Assembly: GCA_008729055.1 (NCBI GenBank)
Contig: SDUX01000002.1
Coordinates: forward strand, 6,921,485 to 6,985,484
Reading direction: 5' to 3'
Origin: Pyropia haitanensis
Lineage: Eukaryota > Rhodophyta > Bangiophyceae > Bangiales > Bangiaceae
Length of the DNA stretch: 64,000 nucleotides
In this document: in pieces, positions 51,040 through 61,394 of the stretch
How the letters are laid out: the number at the start of each line of letters is the position of its first letter
Numbering within the stretch: the stretch's first letter is position 1
Position numbers and translations under genes: made by a program
The notes under the pieces: generated by a model
Told to the model about the DNA's origin: nothing
Databases searched by the model: none
Seen by the model: the letters and a program-made list of their open reading frames with translations, nothing else

Positions 51040-51134
51040 CGCGTCCTGCAGGAGTCCCTTCTCTCTTTCGAACCTGCGCGGGATGAACCCAACAGATTTC
51101 GAGTCTGTCGCCTTAACCGCTCGGCCAAAGACGC
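51040..51134 (-). tRNA. tRNA-Ser(CGA) interrupted by a 13-nt insertion in the T-loop
   Basis: Read on minus from 51134: acceptor GCGTCTT, then TG, D-arm GCCGAGCGGTTAAGGC, anticodon arm ACAGA-CTCGAAA-TCTGT with anticodon CGA (decodes UCG), the long class II variable arm TGGGTTCATCCCGC, and T-stem GCAGG with TTCGAA. Thirteen extra bases (AGAGAGAAGGGAC, 51066-51054) follow, then T, the 3' T-stem CCTGC and acceptor AGGACGC, which pairs with the 5' strand (six Watson-Crick pairs and one G-T). The discriminator is G, as in eukaryotic tRNA-Ser. Removing the 13 bases leaves a canonical 82-nt tRNA-Ser with T-loop TTCGAAT. A T4 terminator follows. The A box is intact, but the B box is split by the insertion. 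Ectopic tRNA introns are known in the red alga Cyanidioschyzon merolae; a pseudogene is the alternative. Confidence 0.9.
51054..51066 (-). other. Putative ectopic tRNA intron in the T-loop
   Basis: AGAGAGAAGGGAC, placed between T-loop bases 59 and 60 so that removal restores TTCGAAT. The boundary could be shifted by a base or so. GTTC of the 5' side can pair with GGAC of the insertion next to the T-stem, leaving a CT bulge, which is suggestive of but not proof of a bulge-helix-bulge substrate for tRNA endonuclease. Confidence 0.75.
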
Positions 51135-51354
51135 TCATGATGACAGCGCCAAATATTACATGTTTTTATTCACGGTATCACTGGTCTCCGACGGTCGTCG
51201 GCGCTCAGGCGCGCGTCCTCCATGTCTTCGTTGGGGTGCGACTTCGAGTCCGCCGCCCCCCTCCCCCCAGTCCCCCCTCTCCTCCCCCCCCTTCCCCCCC
51301 TCGCCTTCCGCCCCCATTCCCCCCTCCGCCTTGTCGCCAGCCTCGGTGGCCACC

Positions 51355-54300
51355 ATGTGCGCGCCCCCCCCCCGGCCGCCGCTGCCGCCGCCGCTGCCGC
51401 TGCCGCTCGCGCAGGCGCTCTTTGCGCTCCGCCGCGCGTGGGCGGCCGCCCCCCCCGCCGGCCGCGCCGCGGCGGTCACCGCCGCGACCGCCGCGACGCG
51501 GCGGGTGCCCCCGGCGGCGGCCGCCGAGGCCGCCGCCGCCGCGCTGCCGGCCGCGCTCTCCCTCCTCGCCGACCTCGACGCCGCCAGCCGGCCGCCGCCG
51601 CCGCCGCCGCCGCCGACGCCATCGGGTGCCGCCGCTGCCGCCGCCGCGCCGGCCGCCGCGCCGGTCTCGGCCGCCACCGCCAAGTCGCCGCCGCTGCCGC
51701 CCCTGTCGCAACGGCCGGGCTCGTCTGAGGAGCTCCTCACCGCCGTGTTCCTCTTCATCGCCGCCGCGGCGGGACACCACCACCTCCCCCTGCGAGCCTC
51801 TGCGGGGAACCCCGCGGCGGCCGACGCCCCACCGTCTCCCCTGCCTTCCCTCGCGACCCGGTCCGCCGCCCGCGCGGCGGCCGTTGGCGCGCTGTCCTCC
51901 CCCCCCCCGGCGTGCAAGGCCTCCTCGGCCACGCCCTCTACCTCGCTGCCGCCACCGTCGGCGGCGCCGAGCCCGCCCGCCCGCCGCGGCTCGCCGCCGC
52001 CGCCGCGGTCGCGGCCGTCGCGGCGGTGGTGCCGGCGGGGCTTGCCGCCGCGTTTGTGCCGGGGCTGGCGTCGGCGCTCGGCGGGTCGCTCCGCGGCTGC
52101 CGGCCACGGGCGGAGGCGGAGGGGGTGGGCGCGGCGGTCGCCCTCGGCGCCGTCATTGCCGCCGCGTTTTGCGGGGGGTCGCGGGGGGGGGGCAACGACG
52201 ACGACGATGCGTGGGCGGCGGTGGAGGCGGCGGCCGCGGGTGGGGCCGCCGCTGTCCCGCCAGCGTCCGCGGCGGGTGGTGGCGCGCGTGACGCCGGCGG
52301 CGGCGGCGTCACCCCCTCCCCCGTGCGCCGGTCACAGACCATGGCGGTGGACCGCACCGCCGCGTGGCGCGCCGCCGCCGCGGCGCCGCTGCTGCGGCTC
52401 CTCGCCACCGTTGCGGCGTCGGTCGACGGACCGCTGCAGCACCCGCGGGTGGCGGTGAGCGCCACCTTCCTGGCCGCCGTCGTGGGGCCCCTCTGGGGGG
52501 TGGGTGGGGGGGGGGGAGGGTTGGGGGGGGTCGACCCGGTCGCGCCCCTGCTGCCGCCCGTGTTGGTCGCCGCAGGGGGGGAGGGGGGGGTGGAGGCGGA
52601 GGGGGCGCCGCCGTGGGCCGACGCCCCCGCCGCCGCCGCCGCCGCTGTGGCCGCCGCTGCCGCCGCTGATGACGGTAGCCGCAAGGGCAGTGCGGTGCGC
52701 GTGCCGTCCTCCTGGCCTTCTGACGGCAGCGGCGGTGGCGGTGGCGATGGCGGCGGGGATGGTGCCCACCCCCACCCACCGTCGGTCACGGCGGCGGCGG
52801 TCGGCCTCATCACCCGCGCCATCATCGTCGGCTCTGTCACACCCGCGGCGCTAGCGGCGGCGCTGCCGCGGGACGAGGCCACCCACGGGTGGGCGCGGCT
52901 GTGGGGGGGAGTAGCAGCGGTGGTGGCCGCCGCCCGCGTCGGTACCGGCGGCGGCGGCAGCGGCGGCGGCGGCAGTGCGGGCGACGGCCGCGACGCGGGC
53001 CCGCACCTGGGGGAGGTCCTCGCCGGCCGCCTCGGCGGCGCGGCGGTGGTGGGCGCCCTGGCCGCCGCCGCCACCGACGCGGACGAGGCGGGCGGCTGGA
53101 CGCGGGACGCGGAGGTGGCGGGCGCCCCGGGGGGGGGGGGGGGGGTGCCGAGGCTGCCGACGCCGCCGCCCGCGCGTACCGGGCGGCGGCTGACTGGGGG
53201 CGGGGGGGGGCGGCGGGGGTGCTGTACGGGCCGCTCATGGCGGCGGTGGCGAGGGGGAGCGCCGCCGCCGGCGACGACGCTGCCATGGCCGCGGCGACTG
53301 CCGACGCGGACGCCGACGGCGGCGCCGGTGGCGACGGCGACGACGGCGGCGGCGACGGCTGGGAGGGCGGGATGGCCGACTGGGCCGCCGCCGGCCGCGC
53401 CGTCCCGCCGGCGATCGCGGTGCGGCTGCTGGCGGCGGTGCTCGCCGGCGACATGGCCGCCGCCGCGGCCTCCACCGGCGCGGCCGCCGCGGCCGGCGGC
53501 GGCGACGGCTGGCGCATGGCCGCCGAGGCGCTCGCCGCCGCCGCCCGCCTCGCCACCACCGCCGCCGCCGGCGCCGCCGTGCCGGTCGCGGCCGCCGCGC
53601 TCGCCGCTGCCGCCACCCTCCTCGCCGCCGCGACGGTGTACCCGCCCGCGTCGCTCGTCCGCCGCCGCCGCCGCCGCCGCGGTGGTGGTGGCGGTGGCGG
53701 CGGCAGCAGCGGCGGCGGCGGGTTGCTCCCGCGGTCGACGGTGGTGGCGGTGCTGCCGCCGGCGCTGGCCGCGGCCGCGTCGCCTGTGGCGGCCGCCGAC
53801 GGGCGGGCGGTGCTGGCGGCGCTGGCGGCGGGGGGGGGTGGGGGGGGGACGTCCGCGCGATGATCGGCGCGCACGCGCCGCTGGTCGTCGACGGGCTCGT
53901 GCGGTCCCTCCAGCGGGGCGGGCGGGGGGGGGGGGTGCCGCCGCCGCCGGTAGGGGTGAGTGGTGGGAAGGGTGGGAGGGGCGGACCCTCACGGACGGGC
54001 CGGCGGCGGGGGGTGCGGCCGCCGTGAACGGCGGCGCGGTGGTGACGTGGGTGGTCGGGCTGGGCGGCGCCGCCGCGGCGGCGGTGGCGGATATGCTCGT
54101 CGACGCGCTCGTCGCCGAGTGTGACGCGATCAGCGTGGGGGGGGGGGTGCCGGCGCGGCTGGCGGGCGTGACCGCCGCGATGGGCGCGCTGGCGGCGGCA
54201 GAGGCGGCTCGGGGCGGCGGAGGTGGGGGGGGGCTGTCCGTCCGCCGGCCGACGCGGCCGCCACCGCCGCCGCCGCCGCCGCCGCGGCCGCGTGCGGCCG

Positions 54301-55525
54301 CACGGGTGCGGGCGTCCATCCTGGCCGCCCTGGGCGAGGGTGACGGCGACGGTGACCCCCCCCCCTACACCGTCGGCGGGGCACCCCCCGCGAACGCCGC
54401 CGCGGCCACCACCGACAGTGACGACGACCCCGACACCCCCCCCCCCCCCTCACCCCCCTACAGCGGCTGGCAGACGCGGCGCTGTCGGCGGCCGAGGACC
54501 TCCTCCCCGGCGCCCGCCCGGCGGCCGACACGGTCGCGGCGCTGCGGCTGGCCGCCGCAGCCGCCCCCGCCCTCCGCCGCCGCCGGTCGACGCTGCTGCC
54601 GCACGTTGCGCGGCTGCTGCCGCTGCTCGCGGGGGTGCTGCGGCGGCTCGTGCCGCCGCCGCCGCCGCGCGCCCCGCGGCTGCGGGCCGCCGACCGCCGC
54701 GGCCGTGATGTCGTCATGGCCGCCGCGGCCGCCGCGCCGCACGGGCCGCGCCGCACCGGGCGGTCGTCGGCGCTCCTGGACATTGGCCCGACGTCGGCCG
54801 CGACGGCGGGGGGGGTGCTCGACCTGCGGCCAGCGAGCCACCGCCCGGCCGCCGCGACCCTGCCCGCTCGGTCGACGGCAGCGGTGACGGCGACGGCAAC
54901 GGCGCCCGCGGGTGCGATGTCCGCACCTCCCCCGCCCATCCCCGCCCCGCCGCCGCCGCTCATCACCGCCGCGTGCCGGCTGCTGTCCGCGCTCTACGCC
55001 GCCGCCGGCACCTTCCCCGACGCCCGCTTTGCGCGCCTCCTCCTCCCCGCCCTGCTGCCGCTGCTGGCACCCGCCGCGGCCGCGGCAGACGGCGGCGGCG
55101 GCGGCGGCGGCGGCGCGGCGGGCGTGCCGGCGGCGGCGGTGACGGGCGTCGGCGCCATCCTCGACGCGCTCGCGGCGCTCGCCGCCACCTCCCGCGGCGC
55201 GCTGTCGGGCGCGGACGGCACGGGCGGCGCGGCGCTCGTCGCGGCGCTCCGGCCCTACCTGTTTGGCCTCGCCGAGGGGGGGACCGCCGGCGGGGCGGGC
55301 GCGCCGGCGGCGGCGTCGGGCCCGACCGCCGCCGCCGTCGCCGCCGCCGCCGCCCGCCGGCGGCGTGCGGCGCGGGCGGTGGTGGCGGCGGCGGCGGCGG
55401 CGGGGCCCGCCGCGGACGCGGTGTGGCTGGCGCTCTGCCGCGCGGCGCCGCGGGGGTGGGGGGGCGCCGCGGGTAGTGACGGGTGGGTGCCGCACCCGTC
55501 GCTGCGGCCGGTGCGGCTGGCGTGA
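51355..55525 (+). CDS. TTI1-like HEAT-repeat protein (TTT complex), coding frame broken at five G/C runs
   Basis: The start is ATG 51355 (CACCATGTG). The coding signal passes through six frame segments whose changes fall in G/C runs at 51899-51908, 53129-53145, 53830-53848, 53924-53935 and 54436-54449. One added base at each gives a single 1391-aa protein ending at TGA 55523-55525. The protein is built of Ala/Leu helical pairs. Segments resembling TTI1 are: an early VQGLLGHALYLAAATVGG region; AGLAAAFVPGLASALGGSLR, like the TTI1 FLPGVVSAL motif; DTVAALRLAAAAAPALRRRR with LLPHVARLLPLLAGVLRRLV, like its LLP...WP region; and LITAACRLLSALYAAAGTFP with RFARLLLPALLPLL near the end. TTI1 with TELO2 and TTI2 stabilises PIKK kinases such as mTOR and ATM. 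The assignment is from pattern, not alignment; another HEAT protein is possible. Confidence 0.55.
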
Positions 55526-56521
55526 GTGGCGGCGGCGTGTGGTGGGCGGCGGCATGGGGCTGCCAACGTGGCGGCGCGCCGTGCGGGCGCGCCGTCGCGT
55601 GGCGGCATGCTGGTGCCGCCAACGCGGCGGGGCCGCCCTTCCGTCCGGCGCTCGCGCGGTCGTTCCCACCGCTGCTGGGCGCACCCGCACCCGCTGCGGC
55701 AACGCCCATCCCAGGTGGCGGGTGCTCCCCGCCGCTGCGGCGAGCACTGTCTCATCGACGCCCGGCTTGGCCACGGGCCGTGCGCGCCAGCGGGCGGCGA
55801 CCGGGGTGCGGCGGCGGCGGCCGAGGCGGCAGCGGCGCTTGGAGCCGCGCCCGCCCCGCCGCGCCAGCCGCGGCCGGCGTCGCCGCCGCGGCCGCCACAC
55901 GCGGGCGGCCGGCCAGCGGGCGGGAGTGGCCGCCCATGCAGGTTGGGGCTGTGACCGCCCGCGGCACAGCTGGTCGCGTGCAGCGGCTGGCGCCGCACGC
56001 GGCTGCGCGGCGGTCGGGCGTCTGGGAGAGGGGACGGGAGTGGGCAGAGGAGCGGCGGCGGGAGATGGAAGGGGCGGCGTAGGCGTCGGCGTCAGCGTCG
56101 GCCGTCGCCACTGCCACCCCGCTGCCGCCCGCCGTCGCTGCCGCCGCTGCCGTCGGCGGGTGGCCGTGGTGGCGGCGGCGGCGGCGGTGCTGGCGACGGC
56201 GGCGGCGGCGGCGGGTGCGGCGGTGGCGGTGGCAGCGACGGTGGCGGCGACGGTGGCGACGCGGTCAAGGGCGCTGTCCAGGGACACGTCGCCGTCGGCC
56301 GTGGCCGCCGCGCGTGCCGCCGCCGTGCGTCCGCGCAGCGGGTGGCTGCAGTGGGTGGGCCGCCGCGACGTGGCTGCTGATGAGGGTGGCGGTGCTCATT
56401 GCTATTCTCCGATCGTACCGTTTTGGCATTGGCGGGGAGGATGGAGAGGTTGACGGGATGGGGCCAGGGAAGACGGGGCCTGCCGCCGCGGTTACGGCGG
56501 CGTCCGCCGGCTGTTGTGGAA

Positions 56522-56612
56522 CGGCGCGGGCGGTGGTGGCCGCCGTGGCTACGGGGCGCGCCGCCGACGCGGTGTGGCTGGCGCTGTGCCGCGCGGCGCC
56601 GCGGGAGTGGGG
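56522..56612 (+). pseudogene. Duplicated fragment of the TTI1-like gene 3' end
   Basis: The translation ARAVVAAVATGRAADAVWLA then LCRAAPREWG matches the C-terminal ARAVVAAAAAAGPAADAVWL then ALCRAAPRGWG of the TTI1-like protein (55369-55460). The nucleotide match is close over about 90 bases (shared GACGCGGTGTGGCTGGCGCT) and fades on both sides. It has no start codon or partner exons and is a short tail duplication 1.15 kb downstream of its source. Confidence 0.75.
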
Positions 56613-57015
56613 TGCCTCGGCTGGCGGCGAGTACGTCGATGCGCAGCGGGCGTTCCCCCCGCCCTCTCCCCCTTCCAACCGCCGTCTCTGGACGCGCTCT
56701 TTCTTTTCTTTCTGCTTTTTTTTTTTTTTTGTTGTGTACGCGGCGCACCGTTGTGCACGCCGGACGCGGGTCCCCCACTCGAAGCGGGCCCGCACGAGAT
56801 CTCGCGGGGGGGGGAGGGCCGCCGGGCCAACGGGTCGGCTCTCCATCCAACGGTCTGAGGCTGTTCCGAATGGCGCGGGACCCACCACACGCTCTGTTCC
56901 ACTGCTCGTGGCACCACCTGACACAGACAAAAAGACCAATGACCTGTTAGTGGGTAACGGTCCAGTCAAACGTCAAGAAAACAGAGATCCTCTCTTTCCA
57001 CCACGGTTGTCACGG

Positions 57016-57088
57016 AAAAAACGTATACGTTGTATTATTCAATTCATTTGTAGATTAATATATAGATTAATCAAAGCAAGGAACAGCG
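57016..57088. repeat. AT-rich island, copy A of a direct repeat
   Basis: Shares AAAAAACGTATA (57016-57027) and ATAGATTAATCAAAGCA followed by GGAACA (57062-57085) with copy B at 57988-58051. The spacing between the two shared blocks is 46 bases here and 41 in copy B. It could be ends of a degraded mobile element or a local duplication. Confidence 0.6.
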
Positions 57089-57987
57089 AGTTTGAATTCA
57101 CTAAAACAATTGCTGTACTGTGATCATGCACATTCTTCACAAGTCCGATCCAGGTCATATTTGTTCTCAGCAGACGCTGGCAGCAGGCCAAATCCTTTGC
57201 TCCTGGGGCCGCCTCGGCTTGCAACAACTGGGGATGTTCCATCGCATCCGCTCCACGCCGACGGCAGGGCAGGTGCCGCCCCGCCGCTCTTCAGTGCATC
57301 CAGCCGACGCTGCGGGATGACGGCTGAGCTGCCCTAGACACGGGGCATGAACGGCCGCTACGCCGCACCGCACGCGACGCCACGGCTCGGAGCGGGGGGC
57401 TTCACGATGCCACCAGACGCCGCGCCGCCGCAACCCCCCACATCCTCTCATCCCACTCCCTTAATCGCCAGCGGAGGCACCCTCGTGCCACCGATGGGCG
57501 GCTGTGGCGCGCGCATTCCCTCCTTCATTCGCCACCTGTCCTCACGCCGGTGCCCACCCCTGATTCTTCCAGCTGGTGCAGACGCTCCGGGTAGCCTGCC
57601 TCTCGAGGGCGAGCTGCCACCCTCAGTGCCTCTCGACGTGTGGGTTGACCCCGCTTCCGCCGTCAGGTTGGCTGCCCCAGCACCCGTCGACCCGTCAGGC
57701 GATCCCGCGCCAGTGGCCATTGCAGGTGACCCACCTGGTAGTACCACTCGACTAAGCTCGTCCACAAACCCAAGCCAGCTCCCGTAGCCAAAGAAGGTCA
57801 GTGAGGGGCCCCCTGTCGAGGTGGGTGGCAAGCAGGGAGGGCGCGCGTTCTCGAAGCGGCCGGGCGTGGCCACAGCGCCGGGCTGGCGCCGGTGCTGAGA
57901 TGGTCAGCGGGGCGCCGAAGCTTTCTGACAATCGTCGCACTTATTCACACCGACCGAGACAACTTACATGATGTAATTGAAACAAGA

Positions 57988-58051
57988 AAAAAACGTATAT
58001 AAAGCAAAAAACGGTATTAATTTGATCGATAGATTAATCAAAGCAGGAACA
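57988..58051. repeat. AT-rich island, copy B of a direct repeat
   Basis: AAAAAACGTATA at 57988-57999 and ATAGATTAATCAAAGCA at 58029-58045 followed by GGAACA, in the same orientation as copy A about 970 bases upstream. Confidence 0.6.
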
Positions 58052-58408
58052 AAAAAGGTTAAACTTTTGCCAACCCTGCTGTCCACCCCGCTCGGGGCGG
58101 CGCGACTTTGTTCCACGTGCACTGTAACGAGGCGTGCCGCCGCCAGCACGGGCAATCTGGTTGGTCGGCGTGGCCACACTGTTTTGCACTCCGGCGAGTG
58201 CCTTCCGCCTGAACCACGATGGCAGCGATTAGAGGCAGCCACGAGACCGGCGCTGCCGCCGCCTACGACACTCCGTCTGGCCTTCTGCTGCCCACCCGCG
58301 ACACCCCGCCATCCTGACGGAGATGGATAGGCCGCCGAGGCGGCGGTGTGAGCCACACCGTTTGCCACCGCTGGTGGCGGGTGGGGCCGGCAGCGGCGTC
58401 GGCGGCGG

Positions 58409-58444
<36 letters not shown>

Positions 58445-58734
58445 GGACGTTCGGGGCGGGGAGGCTCTTTTAGAGCGGGGCGGTGTGAGTAGCGCGCTGC
58501 CGTCGCGCTTTCGTCTGCAGCGCAGAGCCGTACGCACCGCCCGGTGACGCCGTCGGTCTGTGGTTGGCCGGTTACTTCCTCCAGCCCCCCGTTCCCGGTG
58601 CCCCCCCCCCGCTCACTTTGGCAACGCGAGTGTGTACCTGACGCGGCGGGCCCGACGCACGGGCGCTTTCCCCAGAGCGCTACACGCCGACTCGGCCGCC
58701 CTCCCCCCTCCCCCCCCCCACCTGTGCTGACCCG

Positions 58735-61045
58735 ATGATGAACGCAGACGGGTTGCCCGTGGCCCCCGTCGGGGGCCACAGCGCCCCTGTGGAGGCGGAC
58801 TATGCCGAGATGGGCAAACCACCGGCCGACGTGGTACGTTTGGGGGCGTGTATCCGCGGGTGGGCCGGGTTGCTGTGCTCTGGTGGGTCACCTCGACCGC
58901 GGCAGTGGCTATCTCTGCCTGGCGGCATGGTTCGTTCGTGTGCGTGTGCGTATGGTCAGCAGTGTGGAGGTTGGGCCTGTGCTGACGGCAGGTCTCCCTT
59001 TTTTTTTTTTTTTTTTCTCCCCGTCTGTTATGCGCCAATGCCCGCCCGTTCCCTGTCTCCCTATTTTATTTTCATCGTCTCCCACCCTCCCCCCCCCCGT
59101 GTCTTAGGTCGAGGACCAGTCCATGTCCCACGTGACTGCCGAGGATGGCACCGACATCTCGTTTGACCCCTACTTTGCCACCCGCGAGGACGCCAACCGC
59201 AACCAGTCGACGACCAAGTACAACCGGCAGCCGCTGACGCTCAAGTGGGAGGACCTCAAGTTTGAGGTCCCCGTCGGCCGCTCTGCGACGGGCCTGCCCT
59301 GCCTCAAGGGCACGGAGGATAAGGGCATGAAGACCATCCTGTCGGGGTGCTCGGGGGAGATTCGGCCCGGCGGGCTGCTGGCCATCATGGGCTCGTCGGG
59401 CGCCGGCAAGACCACCCTCCTCAACCTCCTCGCTGGGCGGGTCACGTCGGCCAAGGGCTCCCAGTCCACCGGCCGTGTGCTGGTGAATGGAGAGAAGCGG
59501 GACTTTTCCAAGTTCCGGCAGGTCGCGTCGTACGTGCTGCAGGATGACGACCTCTTTGCGGAGCTGACCGTTCGGGAGCAGGTGGAGTTTGGCGCCATGC
59601 TCCGCCTCCCCAACACCATGCCCGTGGAGAAGAAGCAGCTGGCGGTGGACCGGGTCATCACGGAGCTGAGCCTGTCCAAGGTGGCCAACACCAACATTGG
59701 CAACGAGCTCGTCCGCGGCGTGTCGGGTGGGGAGCGCAAGCGGGTGAGCATTGGCACGGAGCTGGTGACCAACCCGAGTATGCTCTTCCTTGACGAGCCA
59801 ACCAGTGGGCTGGACGCGTTCAACGCCCTCAACGTCATTTCGACACTGCGGCGGCTGGCCTACAATGGCCGCACCGTCGTGACGACCATCCACCAGCCGC
59901 GGAGTAACATCTACTCGATGTTTGACATGCTGTTGCTGCTGAGCCAGGGGCGGGTCATGTACTTTGGCCCCGCCAAGGACGCGGTTGCCTACTTCTCCGC
60001 CCTCAGCTTCCACTGCCCGGCCCAGTTCAACCCCGCCGACTACTTTATTGACCTTGTCAGTGTGGACAGCCGCTCCCCGGACGCGGAGGCGGTGACCAAG
60101 AAGCGGGTGGCGGTGCTGGCGGACAAGTACTCCAACTCGGCGCCGATGATCAGCGAGTATGGGGAGGACTCGGAGGCGGGCAGCTACAGGGTGGCCAACG
60201 ACGAGGGTACCGAGCTCCGCCAGCGCAAGTACCAAAACTCGTGGTTCACCGAGGTGCGCTACCTCGCGGTGCGCGCGGTCAAGCTGATGGTCCGGGAGCG
60301 GACGGCCAATTTTTCTCGCCTTGGCCAGACCATCGTCTTTTCGATCCTCCTGGGCTTGATTTGGCTAAACGCAGGGCGCGGCGACACTGCTGCTGATGCT
60401 AGGAGCCTGGTTGGTATCCTCTTCTTCCTGCTCATCAACCAGTGCTTTGGCGGCGCCTTCTCCATCATTTTCGTCTTCCCGCTGGAGCGCAGCGTCGTCA
60501 CCCGTGAACGAGCCAGTGGGACCTACCGGGTGTCGTCCTACTTTTTCTCCAAGACCATCTGTGAGCTACCACGCACCTTTTTCTTCAACCTGCTCTTCTC
60601 TGTTATCCTCTACTGGATGGTGGGACTGCGTGCGACGGCAGGGGCGTTCTTCTTCTTTGTCCTCACCGTCTTTATCACCACCGTGACGGCCGAGTCGATG
60701 TCACTGGCCATCTCCATTCTCGCGGCTGACCCGCAGGCCGCGGCGGCGCTCACCCCCGTGGCGCTCATCGTGGGCGTCCTGTTTGGCGGCTTCTTCATCG
60801 ACGGCGACCAGATCTATGACTGGCTCGCGTGGATCAAGTGGACGTCGCTCGTGCAGTACGCGTTTGTGGCGCTGGTGACCAACGAGTTTGAGGGCCAAGA
60901 CATCCCCGGCTTTTCCTTTGTGGGCAACGGCTTCTCCAAGTGGGAGAACATTGGCTTCCTGGTGCTCCTGCTGGTAGTGCTGCGGGCGCTCGGCTACTTT
61001 TTCCTGCTCAAGTTCCGCGCGCCCACCTTTGACAAGACCTTGTAG
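58735..61045 (+). CDS. ABCG-family half ABC transporter
   Basis: Two exons, 58735-58833 and 59108-61045, with a phase-0 GT-AG intron (GTACGT...TTAG); 678 aa. Exon 1 supplies 33 residues starting MMNADGLPVAPVGG. An alternative start at 59123 in exon 2 would give 640 aa. The order is nucleotide-binding domain first, then membrane domain, as in ABCG half-transporters. Walker A GSSGAGKTT is at 128-136, signature VSGGERKRVSIG begins about 238, Walker B LFLDEPTSGLD is at 259-269 and the switch His is H295. The membrane domain has six spans, starting at TIVFSILLGLIWLN, with family-typical ERASGTYRVSSYFFSK and ELPRTFFFNLLFSVILYWM, and a re-entrant or extracellular segment before the last span. No break is seen. 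Half-transporters work as dimers, often in lipid or sterol export; the substrate is not predictable here. Confidence 0.93.
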
Positions 61046-61394
61046 GGGGCTGCCCAGCGTCTGCTGCGTCGTGTGGTTGTATCGGCGGATGGTTTCTATT
61101 TTGCGTGTGGCGCGCGCTTCCACTGCGGCGGGCTGGTGCTTTTGTGATTGCCACCCTCCCTATTGACTGGTTTAAGCAAAACCCGTGAACAGATGACGCC
61201 TTGACTCGCACCCGCCCGCTGTCGCCCGCTGTCGCCCGCTGGTGCGCTCCCCGTGAACAGATGACGCCTTGACTCGCACCCGCCCGCTGTCGCCCGCTGT
61301 CGCCCGCTGGTGCGCTCCCGTGGTGGTGTGGTGGTCCGTTGCGCGCAGAGATGGCTGGCGACCGCCCCTACACGCGGCGGCCGCCGCCGCCGCA
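61046..61394. other. Convergent 3' region with tandem duplication
   Basis: 349 bases between the ABCG stop and the stop of the minus-strand gene. About 40% of it is the 68-bp tandem duplication listed next. The rest is (GCC)n-rich ahead of 61394. Confidence 0.55.
61183..61318. repeat. 68-bp tandem duplication
   Basis: Two identical 68-base units (61183-61250 and 61251-61318) beginning CCGTGAACAGATGACGCCTT. Each unit contains an internal three-fold GCCCGCTGTC-type 10-base repeat. Perfect identity suggests a recent event. Confidence 0.9.

Larger units (their letters stand above)
55526..58734. other. 3.2-kb intergenic region with a duplicated gene tail and AT-rich islands
   Basis: No intact gene is supported. 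55526-56500 is GC-rich Arg/Ala-type low complexity. 56522-56612 is a diverged copy of the 3' end of the TTI1-like gene. A T15 tract lies near 56717-56731. 57000-57130 and 57950-58060 are strongly AT-rich islands that share sequence. The plus-strand frame 57347-57787 (146 codons) has less biased content (for example DVWVDPASAVRLAAPAPVDP) and might be a fragment of a mobile-element protein, but I cannot identify it. A (GGC)n tract lies at 58390-58445. Confidence 0.5.

Noticed and set aside
53957..54026. Possible GTGAGT intron donor within the TTI1-like gene
   Set aside because: One added base in the preceding G12 run (53924-53935) gives a continuous frame through this point, and no good acceptor follows.
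51938..54319. 793-codon minus-strand frame
   Set aside because: It is antisense to the TTI1-like gene, whose ordered helical pattern continues across all five run breaks on plus.
51899..54449. Programmed ribosomal frameshifting in the TTI1-like gene
   Set aside because: Five separate shifts of the same sign at plain G/C runs without slippery heptamers or pseudoknots are better explained by homopolymer miscalls, which also affect four other genes.
57347..57787. 146-codon plus-strand frame with less biased composition
   Set aside because: The content is somewhat protein-like, but no family, start context or partner could be identified; kept only as a remark in the intergenic entry.
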